Source: Verpa conica
Lineage: Eukaryota; Ascomycota; Pezizomycetes; Pezizales; Morchellaceae
Length of the DNA stretch: 64,000 nt
Assembly: GCA_033030425.1 (NCBI GenBank)
Contig: JAUFSD010000021.1
Coordinates: 186,001 to 250,000, forward strand
Direction of reading: 5' to 3'
Notes under the pieces: generated by a model
What the model was told of the DNA's origin: nothing
Seen by the model: only the letters and a program-made list of their open reading frames with translations
Database searches by the model: none
Part shown: one piece after another, positions 45,206-57,807 of the stretch
Numbering within the stretch: the first letter of the stretch is position 1
Layout of the letters: every line of letters starts with the position of its first letter
Made by a program: the position numbers and the translations under genes

Positions 45206-46307
45206 TACTTGTTATTTTTTTATCTTTATTCTCTTTTTTTTTCTTTGGTGATCCGAGCTGGAGAGTTATGAGAAGTGTTGGTGAAGGGGGGAGTGTAGGT
45301 AGAGTAGAGGTAGATAGGTTGCTCTCTCTACATACATGTACTCTCTACTCAAAAGATAAGACGGTAATCGCATAGTGCGGCATCCGTCCCGAGAACTGGT
45401 GAATGTAGATTTGTAATAGACTATCCCCCTCCCCCCCCCGGGGTCGGATGAAAGCGAATATCCGGGTCCAACATGCAGTCTGGGATTATTGGTTTTTGCC
45501 AAGTCAGCCTACAAAATCTTGGGAGTTGGTTGGGTGGAAAAAAAGAACCTTTTCTTTTTTATCTAGAGAGAGGGACTGAAGTTATTGTTTCGACTGGTAA
45601 TCTTTTGTTTCTTCAGTGTATATATACAGTAAGGTACGTGTACTTTCTAGATGGTTTACTCGGAGCGTGTAAAGGTGCCTGGGAACGTAGGTCTCAATTA
45701 AGTCATGACTGGGCAAATGGGAAGCTGTTACAAGCAAGAGCCGCTCCCATGGACAGAGTAATTAGATCGCTGCAGGAAGAGGTCTTGGCAACGGTGTGGA
45801 TTAGTTATAACTATCCGCGGGGTTATATATACCGTTTAACATGATAAACGTCAATTGAAGAACAGAGATCCAAAGCCCATGAGAAAGGCGTTTTTTCTAC
45901 GCAACACCACGCAGGAGCTGGGTACGAGACTAGGATATACCCTAAGTATGAAAGCAGGCTTTGGACTTGTTTTCAAGAAAGGATTCAGTCTACCGCCCCG
46001 TTCAGAATTTAAGTCGTGATAGTCATTGACTCTCAGTAATTTCTTTATAGTCTGACCGTCAGGCTCGGGCTTTACAAGCCGTAATATTCAAGAGTCGAGT
46101 CATGGGCCGGCCGGGCTCATGTCTATAAATACATAAACCGCACAAGTACTCAATCGACAATATAAGAAAAAGAAAACTTCTAGCTAGATGTATAACTCGG
46201 TGAAAGATGGAAATAATCAAAGGCTTCATCTGAATACTCTCATGTATGATCACCTAGTCGCCTGCTTTAATATTAGCTTTAAGTATTATTTGAGACACTA
46301 GAGAATA
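45206..46307. other. Intergenic region
   Basis: Contains T and C runs and a TACATGTA palindrome (45333). No supported gene. A last exon of the lectin-like gene could extend to about 46230 if its GTATGT near 46320 is used as a donor. Confidence 0.4.
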
Positions 46308-47410
46308 CTATACATACCTGAAGCACCACTTCTTATGCTTGTCCATTGGCAACCTCCTGCAATTCGGTTCATTACACACCACCTTTATGCCATTGATAGT
46401 CATATCTTCTTCTACTTGCTCAAGGTAGCAAGAATTCTCCTTATTTCGGATTCTCCAAGCAGTCTCATCACCCCGAAATTTTAGCATCCACCTTTCACAA
46501 TCATCGACCGACCCATTGTACTGCCCAGCAACTACACGCATAGAATAATCTAGGCTAAGCCGTCCGCCAGTAAGTCGGTTTTTAATTATCCATGATGCAT
46601 CCCCACTCTCGGTTCTTGTTTCGGTACAGTTGGTAGCGTATCGGGAGATTGTCCACTGAGTTCCCCATCGCTCGCGATACATCGGCAGTTTGAACTCTTT
46701 GTTCTTTTCTGGAGGATATATGAGTCGAGGGGGTGATGTAAGATATGTATGGTTGAGAACACTTCCAGCCTCTAAATTAGTGATTTCAAACCACCCAGAG
46801 GGATACTTGGTTTCTGGCTCAATGAACTCCCAGCACTGGTCCACTTCACCAGTATTAAGGGAATATAGCCCCGCTGTAATATCTGTCCCATCGAATGAAT
46901 CCGTTCGTGTAAGGTCACTTATAACATAATATGCCCTAAGCTCCAGGACAAGACATTAGTAAAGGTTCAGGATACACTTCACTGAATATCTTTTGCTTTA
47001 GGCTAAAATAAAACTAACCCCCCTTCTTCCAAATATTTACTATCTGGTTCGAGAAGCCTCCACTTCTGCAATATTCCTCCATTATACTGGGTGATTGAAG
47101 TGTGATCAAATTCCTCCGAGACGCTAAGATACTTCCCACTTGCAGGGTTTGTGATTACATAGATTGGATCATCCAGGTGCTCGCATTCGGGGATTCGCTC
47201 GACCCACCATATCTGCTGCTCTGGATATGTGTTTTCGTCGCGGTCTGTAAGCTCCAACTCCCCAGACTCTGTAGTGGCTGCTATATTGGGTTTGGCGATA
47301 TGTATGACTTTGTCCTTTGCCTTGTTTCGAATAATGTATGCACCAGTGGGAAGGACTTTGGGGGCCATTTTATCGTTGGTATTGCGACGGAGAACGTTTA
47401 TCGCATCCAT
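46308..47410 (-). CDS. Twin beta-trefoil (ricin-B-like) lectin-type protein
   Basis: Exons, minus strand: 47410-47019 and 46935-46308; 1020 nt, 339 residues. The intron has donor GTTAGT, branch TACTAAT and acceptor CTTAG. The sequence contains repeated beta-trefoil units with Q/E-x-W motifs: QQIWWVERIP, QKWRLLEP, QCWEFIEP, TQWTISRY and ERWMLKF, plus GAYIIRNKAKDKVIHIAKP and YVITNPASGKYLSVSEE. The spacing suggests two trefoils. No signal peptide or membrane segment is visible, so it is probably a cytosolic carbohydrate-binding protein, as in many fungal lectins. Ligand unknown. The extreme C-terminus is uncertain: WCFRYV then stop, or a further exon after CAG|GTATGT. Confidence 0.75.
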
Positions 47411-47951
47411 ATAACAATCAATCTAAATACACAAACGTGGCCGATGGCGGTGTTTAGGCAACCCATTTCTGATGTGGCACAAGCTTCGCTATATCCAGGG
47501 TTAGGGATTTTATCAGTAGCGAATAAGCAGATGTAAACTTATGAGACATTATTGGCCAACCAGGGTTTATCATAAGGATATGAACGAAGCTCTAGTAATG
47601 ATACTATATGAGTACAGTAACTCATAAGTAAAGAAATAAGATAAATCTATACTTACCTCTCTTACCTCTTCCATGTATACCTAGCCAGCTGCCCTCTATA
47701 TATATTTATAGCCATATATAGAAATACAAAAGATAACTAGAACCACAAATGTAATCTGAAAGAACACTACTAGCTAGTGTGATGAAAAGCACCAAAATTA
47801 CTACCTTTCAGGGGTATATACCGCAAGTTCAATTGTCTTATACTTCCAACGAGCCCTCAAAACACGTTTCTACAAAATCAATTCTGCCCTTATATAAATC
47901 ACCACATAAAAATAAATATGAATTATCTGCTTATAAACACTATTCCAAACA
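47411..47951. other. Intergenic spacer
   Basis: AT-rich 540 bp; nothing recognised. Confidence 0.5.
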
Positions 47952-50127
47952 CTAAACCCGCTTCTCGAGATTAAGCCATAAGTTCTCATGGGTCAAAATT
48001 GCCATGTTTATGAACTTGATCTTTTCAGGCTCAATCAAAGTTATTTTATAGGTTCGGAAAAACTACAAATACCCAAGTCAGTTAAACAGTCCTCCTTATT
48101 AATAGACCAAAACTACATGGAGGGGGGGAGCTAACCTCGAATGTACCCTTCCACAGTTCCAAATATGCAATATTCTTCCCCAAGCAGACTCTCGCGCCAG
48201 CACCAAAGTGCAAATCATACCTCTCCATATTCTTCACCTTCACATCCGACTCCAACCATCTATCGGGATTAAACACATCCGCATCCTCCCCATAGAGCTC
48301 TTTATTCCGCTGACTAACATGGGAGTTCGAAGTCAACTTAACCCCCTCTGGGATATAGCGTCCATCCCCGAGAGTAAGCCCACCCTTGACCGACGCTCGC
48401 GGGAGTATAGTGGGGGAGGACGGCGAGTATCTCATCGATTCTTTGATGCAGGCAGTTAGGTATTTGAGCTTCTGCGCGTCATCGTAGCTGATGACGGAGA
48501 ATTTGGGCCGCGAGTTGACGTAGTCGTCGATTTCGGCGATGAGTCTGTCGTAGCAGCCGGGGGTGAGGAGTACGTTTATTAAGATACCTCGGAGTGTTGC
48601 GGCAGTTGTGTCGGAGCCTGCGAACCTGTTTATGAAGGTAAGTATGGAGTGAGGCATGTAGGCCTTTGAGGGGGAGGGGGGGATTTACATTATGTTGAGA
48701 AGTTCGGACCGTACTTCTGGGATAGTCATGCCTCCTTCGGTCTTACTGTTATTTAAGAAACTTTGTAGAGTGGACATGTTGGTTAGTTCCTGGTCACAGA
48801 TAATGTGTCGAGTGTATCCTTACTGTTGCATCATATCAATCCTCTGAAGTGTTTCTGTTGATCTTATCCGTTCATCAACTAATTTATTGCGCTCCTATAT
48901 AGTCCAATCGTATAGATTTTAGTATTCTTCTACCTTTGTGACCACTATAAACTGGTGAAAACAAGCGATTACCTCAATCATATGGCCAATTCCAACCTCC
49001 TTATTCATATCCGGTCTCAGGTATTTGGCCACAAACGGATGACCAAGTAGCTTTTTGAGACTTTCCCATCGAATTATTACAATTAAAATCTTGAAACCAA
49101 CATGGAAAGCGTTGATCAAGCCATTCACATCGGAGTCCGTCGCCATAAAGCCGAAAGGTTTTCCGAACGCAACCTCACTAATCACTAAACGAAAATTATT
49201 CTCATCAGCACCTTCTACAATAAATAATCCCACCAGAAGCTATAGAGGAATCACCATCATAGGCGAAATATCTAAAACCAGGTCGGCTATGTTAGAATTA
49301 TTCTTGAGTGGGGGGGTAGAAAGACGTACTGAGACCATTTCGCATAGTCCAACTTAGCTCCAGTTTGAACATATCCTTCATCTATTTTACTCTTCCACTC
49401 CCTGATGCGATCATCAATCATTGGCTCCATCTCTCTAGCAGCGCTCATACTATACTAGAATACATTCTATAATATAAGTTTCATGCACCATGGGCCTGCT
49501 CGGAAAGTAGTATTCGGTACTTACCGGACCAGCAATCCTCTTCCTGCATGCTGCATGCTCCTTATGACCTTCGTAGGCAAGCACATGCATCGCTTCGCCA
49601 GGAATATCCACACGGTATTCAGTCTTATCGGCATATCTATGGTATATGATCGGTATCATCTTTGGATCCGCGAAAGTCAATAAATCGGGTGCATATCTAA
49701 AAACCGGGCCTATAGAAGGAAATAAAAGGGGAGAAGGAAGTCAATGCACCGATCAGCTACCAAATACCATATCTTAAACACAACAATAGGAAGAGCTACC
49801 GTATTTCTTATGAAGCTTCTCAATTGAAATGTGCTCTTCGGCCTGGAGGAAGACGTAGATGTGATAGAGAGGCGTAATGCTAGCCCAGAAAGGTCCCGGG
49901 AACTGCGAGAGTGGATGAAAGTAACGGTTCATGATACCCAAGTAAACCAAATAGATCGGAAGAGAGATAAACAGGAATACTCCAGTGATCTGAAGTAAAC
50001 TCCATTGCTCGAGCAGGGACTGTGTGCTGAGTAGCTCCAACATTATGGCGTAAAGGTATGTGAAGTACCAAAGACCAAAGGTAGGATAGACAACTAAAAA
50101 GATGCCCCACCCCAGGTAGGAGGACAT
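47952..50127 (-). CDS. Membrane-anchored cytochrome P450, about eight exons
   Basis: Exons, minus strand: 50127-49800, 49709-49525, 49454-49330, about 49233-48973, 48894-48824, 48760-48689, 48625-48136 and 48062-47952; roughly 540-550 residues. An N-terminal membrane anchor (QITGVFLFISLPIYLVYLG) is followed by FPGPFWASITPLYHIY. The I-helix is FAGSDTTAATL, the ExxR motif is KESMRYSP, the PERF-type motif is FNPDRW, and the haem loop FGAGARVCLGKNIAYLE contains the Cys ligand. The sequence resembles fungal class E P450s of the pisatin-demethylase type (inference). The junction between KLDYAKWSQ (49330) and FRLVISEVAFGKPFGFM was not resolved; an in-frame TAG near 49241 must be spliced out or the gene is damaged. 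It acts in the ER membrane with a P450 reductase. Confidence 0.88.
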
Positions 50128-50321
50128 ATATATATATCTGTGCTTCCCCCTACATTTATCCGATCCGTGGAGGAAACCCGCAAGATCTAGCTTGTGGAAA
50201 ACGCGGCCCGTGATGGTTCAGATCCGTTAAGTTGCAGGTTTATCCTTGGATAACTGATAGGTCAAATTAAACGACTGTATAAGAAAGGCTTGTTAGGCGG
50301 CAGGGTTGGTGCTTTACTCTA

Positions 50322-50418
50322 GTACTAGGGAAGGGGGTGAAGATGGAACAGGTCTCACAATTCTCTATAGTAACCCTATAGAGTGGAGATCTCCGCTTCA
50401 CACCCCTACTCCTATTAC
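50322..50418. mobile_element. Foldback/MITE-like element, decayed copy
   Basis: Aligned end to end with the intact copy at 51882. The left arm is GTACTAGGGAAGGGGGTGAA, the inner block GGTCTCACAATTCTCTATAG is shared, and the right arm (CTTCACACCCCTACTCCTAT) no longer pairs perfectly. The inner segment CTCTATAG/CTATAGAG is itself palindromic. Confidence 0.6.
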
Positions 50419-50656
50419 CAGTCTGCCGGTGGCGTGGCAAGCGAGCTATCTACTACTACATACGTACTATACTTATCGTAGGAAAATCATCATACCTAAA
50501 ATCTAATGATCAGAGAGAACGAGGAGAGAGGGCGATGAGAGGGAAAGAAGAAGGCATATTAGACTAGTAGTAGAGATTTGTTTGTGTTTTTACATTTTGT
50601 TATTTCTGTTTTTGCTTTTTGTTATTTAGTGCGAGGTGCGAGTACATGTACCTTAG

Positions 50657-50699
50657 CCTTTGGGCTCCATGTACTTGTGGTTAATTCAACCATTCATTC
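50657..50699 (-). repeat. Dispersed motif copy
   Basis: The minus strand carries GAATGAATGGTTGAATTAAC followed by CACAAGTACATGGAGCCCAAAGG, matching the copy at 36417 including the ARCCCAARG extension. Confidence 0.5.
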
Positions 50700-51881
50700 A
50701 ACTAATTAAATCCTCAGATCGCGGCCACTGCAGATTACTCCTCGGAAAGAGTATAGCTACTAGCTAAATCCCTGCCAAGGCTCAAAGGTAAGTGGGGTTA
50801 CTCCGCATATCTTTGAGCCTTGCCTTATAAAACTTGAATCTATAAGGCACCCATTGGTAATATTCTGCATACAATGCCTGATAATATTGAAAGCAGGCTT
50901 TTGCTCTCTCTCGCTTATAATCATGCTACCAAACAAACATAAATTAAAACCCAGTCAGAACCGAAATCGCCTATGCCAGTATGCTGGTAGATCTGCAAGA
51001 CCTGGTATAGTACCACAATAAACCTTACCTTCTTAATTCCATACCTTTGCCAAGATCATAGAAATATCTAGGTAAGAAACTTTGTTATTAAGCTAGCTAG
51101 CTTCTAAGCCCCTATAGCCCCTCTCGGTCCCCTAGAGACTTGATAGGAGTAGAGCGTTGATAGGGTGGGATTATAAAAGGTTTTATGATATAACTGAGAA
51201 TATTAAGAATAGTAAGTGCCACACAGCACAATATATATCTCACCCTAAGAGTAGTAGGTATACGTATATAGCGGAAAAATAAATTCAATAGATATCACAT
51301 GCTGATAGAAATCTCATTCAGCAGCAATGTTCAACCCCCCCTCCCCCGCCTAGATATAAGGCTGATAATTCTCGGTGAAGTGACATTATCCTACATAGGG
51401 TACTTACTATCTTTTTTTCAAAAAAACCATATAATTTTATTTTCTATTTCTAGGCATAAAATCTAGCATTTAGTTATAAACTATGGCCTAAGGTGAGCTT
51501 ACTACCAGACTCCAAATATTTAAAACTATAAAAAAGCCAGTATACTATATTATATTGGGTGGCCTTTTACCTAAGAAATTATGCCCGCGTACCCAGATGA
51601 CATTACATGCCTGGGTAACGGAACATCAAAAACGCACAGCCGGGGGAGGAGGGGGAGGAGGGTTAAGGCTACTATAGATTTGCGCTGGCAAAAAAAAAAA
51701 GCAGCTATGGTGATTTCAGAACTAGACCTCATCAGTAGCCTTGTACACCGCATGACTGATTTGTGGATACATCTATTGTGGTGGCAAATACATCACAACT
51801 AATCCTCCCGCTACGTAAACAAGCAGCCCCACCACAAAATAGTGGATCTCTAAAAAGGTCTCTGAAGACTTCGTGATAGAT

Positions 51882-51980
51882 GTACTAGGGGTAGGGGGGT
51901 GAAGATGGAACGGGTCTCACAACTTTTCTATGGTGACCCCATAGAGTGGAGTCCCATCTTCACCCCCCTACCCCTAGTAC
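51882..51980. mobile_element. Foldback/MITE-like element with perfect 27-bp inverted arms
   Basis: The left arm 51882-51908 (GTACTAGGGGTAGGGGGGTG then AAGATGG) is the exact reverse complement of the right arm 51954-51980. The 45-bp centre contains CTATGGTGACCCCATAG, a further near-palindrome. The whole 99-bp unit recurs, degraded, 1.56 kb upstream. Size, perfect terminal arms and lack of coding capacity fit a miniature inverted-repeat element, though a structured RNA cannot be excluded. Confidence 0.75.
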
Positions 51981-53054
51981 AGGTCGTGCATGGGTGTCTC
52001 CCCCCATGTGAGACTGGCCTACACAGCATATGCGGTGCTTAGCGAGTTAGGTAAAGTACAAGCCTGCTTGAAGAGAAATGTGGGATTTTAAGACAACGCC
52101 CACAGCATCTAACCTGGAAATTGGGCTCGAGACAACGCGGTCATACTTAGTACAACATCGAACTTGAATTAAGGTTGCACTTGACTCTTTCAGCATTCAT
52201 GTCTGCCGGAGGTTTATGGGGGGTGGCGTCCCCTCGTATTCAAAATTCTGGCTATTCTTAAGACCTACTGTTATTACCCCCGTAAACACATATATCCCTG
52301 GTGAATGGGATTTTACTCGCTCAATCGCTCAAAGTAGGGTTACCAAATAGGAGTAGTGGTTGGATACTGTGGGGATTACGAGTGAAGGTGCTCAAAGTCA
52401 CTTGTAAGACATTCTTATTACTAAGGTATCCCTTGGACCGTCAAGGGTCCCGAGTGGGACTGGTCTTTTCCAGCCTTGCTACCCAACCACTAGCTATATA
52501 ACCCACTGAATTTATAATGATAATTATTTAGAATATTTAGTCTAAATTTCTAGCATAATTCCTGTAATATCTATTGGAGCTGTGGTTGGGTTATATCATT
52601 GAAAGACCTGTCCCGAACGGTTGGGTGTGACGGTTTAAGGGATACTGAGTTCCCGCAGCCCAATGCCCAGCGGACCAAGCCTTCTTTATGGAACGCCCGC
52701 ACACAGCCAGTGCAGCTATATTCCATCAACATATCACCCGTGGCATAGACTTGACATCCAGCAACTTAAAATTATTAAATAAATAACGTTTCCTTGGTAT
52801 ATTTCTCCTACTAGATAGCAAGCAAATAACTACTATGGAATGTGATGTGCACGAGTAGCTTACTTAACGGTTAGATGCTATCATTCCTGCACATAGCACC
52901 TGAGAGGGACTAGGTAATAGATATTTTAAAATACATGGTTAACACATACTAGAAGCCTACAACGCCTGCATATATTTATAAGATCTGTCAAGTCCAAGAT
53001 AAGATCCCACTAGTGACGTTATTCCTACTGTAAGAAACTATGAGCATGAAACCA

Positions 53055-54888
53055 TTACATCTCCATAGTAGCAACCTCCCCACCCGCTGCATTTCCCCAT
53101 AACCCAACTCTAATTCTCTCTTCCACAACTACCTTCCACCCTTCTCCACCAGGAACTTCATTCCCTGCCCTCCCCAGAACTCTCAATACTGTCTCTAAAA
53201 CCTCTAGCTTCCTCGTCGCAACTGTAAATGCAGCGCTCATAGGATCTCTAGCGGAACCCGCAAACCTCTGCGGTGGCGTAATCAAAAACGTCATAACCCC
53301 AGGAGCATTAACAACTTCTTTCACTCCCCAATACGCCCCAGTCGAGTCTTGCACGATGATGAGCTTCTCGATGAAATTCATGCAGGAAAGGACTACATCA
53401 CGCAGTGCAAGCGCAGATATGTAGGAAGTAATTTTTTGCCACATGTCAGGATGAGCGGAAGCGTAGTGGTCATAGATTTCTCTGTCACTACCTTGTTTGC
53501 AGATCACATCCGTCAAGGTATTGATGTATCCTGGAAATGGCGGAGATATAGGTATCATGGCGATAACCCGTTTTCCAGCACTGGTATTAAGTACCGAGGT
53601 AGGGAAGGAGGAAAGGATATCAAGGGAAGGGGTATGTGGCTGCTGGAGGTTATTCTCAAGAATAGACCCAATTCTATCGAGGAGCGAATCAACCAGGGAT
53701 TTTGCCGGTGCTGGTGGACCCGTTCCTAATGACATCCTTCGTCTTTTCGGGTTCCTTCCATCTGGAATATTAGGTGAAGGCGAGGAAAGGAGCTGTACAG
53801 GATGTAGCCTTGCAAAAGTCGCGATATATTCCGCTGCTTTAGATTCCAAGAGTTGTTGATCAATCATATCATCTGAATATGCACCAGGAGCGAGATATCG
53901 CCCTGCAGTGGACCCATGAAGCCCTGAAGCTTCTAGATAATCCAGTGCCTTTGTTGAAGTCTCGCTAGTGACACCGGTCTCCTGAAGTAAAGCAGTGTAG
54001 AAATCGAGTAATACCATATGCATCATGACATCTTCTTCTCTATTCACTGTATATCGTGCAGCAAACTCTAGAAGTCCTTTACAAGCTTCACCACCAGTAT
54101 ACTTGGAATCGATTTCTGGAAACGCTGAAGTTGCAACAGCGTCGAAGTCCAGCGCCGCCATCTTCGCAACAAGCTGCAAAAGTCTCCCTTGCCCTTGTGT
54201 CTTTGATTTTTTGCCTCCGGGTAGTTCATCGCCTTTCCAAGAACAGATCTTGAAAAATAATTCATACACTCCTTTGTCTTCCATAACCCGTCTCCATAGT
54301 AGACCAGTTCCCCCCTTTAGTGGTAAATCCGTTGATAGCAATTCAATGAGGACATTCACAGCTTTTGATGCAACACCCGTATCATCATCCAGCAACAGTA
54401 CCTCAATAAGCTTTTTGATGACGTCAGACCAAGTAGCAACGATACTGACGTCAGAAGCTAAGGAGGTGGCCTTCTGGATAATCCATAGCCCAAGCTGTCG
54501 AACCGATGGTGAAGGAGCTGATAGCAGTTGAACTGTTTTCTCCTGCTCGGCAAAAGTAAGGATCTCAGTGAAAGCAGCTGCGGAGAGCAGACGCAAGAGA
54601 AGGTTGGTTATAGGTGTTGGGTCTTGGCGAAGCACTGCCAGTGCAGACGCCACCAGTGGAACTAGAGTAGAAATGAGGGGACTCAAGTGTTGCTCTATAT
54701 TATTAAATCGTCAGGAATAACAGACAGGAGGTAAATATAGTGATTAGAGAAAGCTGACCAGTGAGTTGAGCTGTGAAAGCCTCAACTAGACGGACATCGA
54801 GCTCGTTTTCTAACGGGTTTGAGAGGATGGCGTTGAGATTCTCACGAAGTTCTGGTAATGTAGGCGGGAGCTCGTTTGTGGAAGCCAT
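53055..54888 (-). CDS. Hsm3/PSMD5-like ARM-repeat protein (26S proteasome assembly chaperone type)
   Basis: Exons, minus strand: 54888-54759 and 54694-53055; 1770 nt, 589 residues; the 64-nt intron has donor GTCAGC and acceptor ATATAG. The protein is almost entirely alpha-helical: repeated units such as VRQLGLWIIQKATSLASDVS, VIKKLIEVLLLDDDTGVASK and AVNVLIELLSTDL, then RRVMEDKGVYELFFKICSW. Length and helical solenoid match the fungal Hsm3 family (yeast Hsm3, animal PSMD5/S5b), which binds Rpt1 during assembly of the proteasome base; yeast Hsm3 was first found through mismatch-repair phenotypes. A basic insert (GRNPKRRRMS) lies near residue 345. Family assignment is by overall resemblance, not by a diagnostic motif. 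Confidence 0.7.
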
Positions 54889-57807
54889 GGCCTTTAATTT
54901 CTGCTTTGATGATGATAATGAAAAAGGATTGGTTATTTTCTGGTAAAAAACTGATGACGTCGATGGTGGGAATATTGAAGTTGTGGTGTTGAGGCTGTAA
55001 GGTGGGGCTAAGATTAGTCAGCCTCATAATCGAGTGTCCTGGGTGCTAAGCTGGAGAATACAGTATCTGGGTTTCGCCCTTCTTCTACTGAGTCGAGTAA
55101 GATAACTAGAGGTATGCTAGGTTACTTCTGCGAAGTCCCCAGTTGCCCAGCAGTAACAGCGTTGACTCATGGTTTATCACTCGGATAGGGGCGCTCCATG
55201 TTGAAAGCCATATTTACTAATCTACCTAGAAGAACTCCGGCAATCGTGTAAGGCTTTTAGGGCGATATGTTTTCCGATGTATATCCCGTAAGCCTTAGGC
55301 TCTATTATGTTATTAGTTTTTGAGTTTTTTGCGGGAATAGGTTAATTCCACTGATAATCACCTGTTCCTAATATGTACCTCACCTCGCGGAGTTCCTAGC
55401 TGTCCATGATTCAGTTCAGCCACCCAGCCCTGGTGATACGTGGAACTCTAGAAACCATCGAAATCTCCCCCAGAGAAGAATACAAAACTCTCGCGCAATA
55501 TGGCTCTGATCTCCGCAAATCCCCTCTTTATGTGAATAGAGTAGTGAGGGGTGAGGGGCTCCTTATTTAACCTCGGATCATCAAAGCGCATCGAAAAACA
55601 AATTTTTTATTGATCTCTAACCAAGATCCAGATCAACAAGAATAAAGGTAAGAAACTGTCGCCTTATCATGGCTCAGAGGAGTATAATTAAGCATTGACT
55701 AAAACAGGGTCAGGTCGGCTTCACTTTCCTCTCTAGATATCCTTAACTCTTCACAAAAGAAGGCCCCCAGTAAGGAGAAAGATACTCCCCAAGCGACATC
55801 CTTACCTATATGCATGACGTCAAGCCTCTCTATGCTACAGAACCTCCCAGCGGGTTTTCTCGTAATCTAAGACATTGACGCTCGGAGTCCTGAGACATTT
55901 ACGGGACTATCTCGGAAATTGAGACTCACAAAATGATAAAACGTCTTATATGATCAGGCTATACCCGGAGAAGCTGCGGCCACTTGCCAGGCGACACACA
56001 AAATATCAACCATCGTTGACTATTGAGTTCTAGTTCTCATTTCTCTCGTTGCATCACACCACAGTCATCTTAGACGGAGCCACGTACGATTTGGTATCAC
56101 CTGTGATTACAGCTTTTCTAAAACTCAATTGACGCCTAAATCCAGTATGGTTAATGGGGCCGCTACGATATCTAGAGTTTCGTTTATATTGTTTAGGTGT
56201 GAAATAGTAATTCTATGCAGGCCAAGACGGGGGATTAGAGCGAACAGCAAACACGTATCTACTACTACGTACACAACATAAACTACAACAGCAAAGTGCC
56301 GAACCTTTACCCGAAAAACCTAGGTATTTGAGTATTGATGATTACCTACATTACCTACATAGAGAGGGTCTTGGAGGTTCCACCCGGCTCGAACATGTCC
56401 CATGCCAGTACCTCGTGCCTGGGAGCATAGGGACCGCAGCAGAGAGCCTACCACGGGCCGACGAATATAGAGGCACAATGCCTTATTTCCTACGAGGTTT
56501 CATCCTGTGTTTGTACATATTATCGTAATTCCGGTGTACCAGACTGTCGGTAATATAGGCCTAGAACTGATCTATACGCTTCTTATCGATAAGAAATTAA
56601 CCTTGATTGATACCTTGCAATTGGGAACGTTTCCGAGAATCCTAAATCGTTAAGCGGTTTCAAAGTGCAATTCTGAAATACAGTTCTGACAAGCTGCTCG
56701 CTCGTTGTCGCTTCTCTTGGGCTACTCTCTATCGTTTCCGCCCCAAGCTTCTCAAGCGAATAAGTAAAGCACAAGCCAGGGAGCTACATTCCCGATTGGG
56801 TAAAATAATCCCTTCGTCTCCCACACGAACAAGGCTTTTCCCCGCCCGCTTATCAGGGTAGATCCGAATCGATGGTGATCTGGAAGAAAGGAAAAGCAAG
56901 GTATAAATTATACATAGAAGCATACACCTCCCTTCCTAGGAGAACAAATAGAAGGAATGTTGTGCGCCTCTGAGATTTGTTGAAAAGGCTAAACACATAA
57001 GAGTCGACGTCAAAGAAAATACTGGAGGTGGTCATCTATTGGGTATAAGATATACCGGGTGATCTTTTTTCCTATCTCGTGGACCCCCGACGTCGTCGGT
57101 GTTCCGCCTCTAGAAGAAAAAGAAATAGCTGCCCCACCTGAAGAACGGACGACCCGTGGCGCGCCGAACTACATCGTTTTAGTGAAGGGCATGAACTTAG
57201 CCATGCAAGTATAAGATTTATCACACTCATTCTTCATCCGTGTCGCTTTGCCTAGCGCATGTAACTTCTATTAGCTGGGCTTGCACGACGAGAACTGCCG
57301 CCAGCCCCAATATAATTGAATTAGAAGAATTTCTAAGGAAATTACGGAAGGGACGGAAAGGCCATCTACAAATAAGAAGGAATTATACTTTTTGTACACT
57401 CTTAAGATAGAGAGAATAATAATAGTATCACGCCGAAACGGTCAAGAGCCCCCTCATGATTCCCATAGCATCAAAAAAGGGCATAGATACACATACCGTT
57501 GATCGCGTAGAAAGGTCCCAGTTGAGGCAGCTATATATATATATCACATTCTCCGCGGAGTTGAAGTGATATTTGAGAACGGCAAGGTAACGACCTAAAC
57601 TCCCTACCAAATTACCAATTATTAACTGTGGCTGAATATCACAAGTAGGAACAGCATTTAAAACCTTTTAACGCCCGAGAGTGTACACCCCCGCCCATCA
57701 AGCCACGTGCACAAAATCCCTATTTAACTAATTACAGGGAGTTATTCCTCCTATCTCAATTTAACCCAGTAACTGTCCGCTTGGAGAGGATAGTCGACAG
57801 CTTCGCA
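54889..57807. other. Gene-free interval
   Basis: About 2.9 kb. One 54-codon frame at 55406-55570 and other short frames have no supporting features. No repeats are recognised apart from a TA run at 57533-57543. Confidence 0.45.

Larger units (their letters stand above)
50128..53054. other. Gene-free region with foldback elements
   Basis: About 2.9 kb with no supported gene. It holds two copies of a hairpin-forming element (50322 and 51882) and a dispersed-motif copy at 50657. Open frames at 51581-51802 and 52301-52501 lack family features. Confidence 0.5.

Noticed and set aside
52350..52495. Inverted TAGTGGTTGG/CCAACCACTA pair
   Set aside because: Only 10 bp and about 120 bp apart; within chance expectation and no second copy.
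55406..55570. 54-codon frame MIQFSHPALVIRG
   Set aside because: Plausible start but too short and without any relative I recognise.
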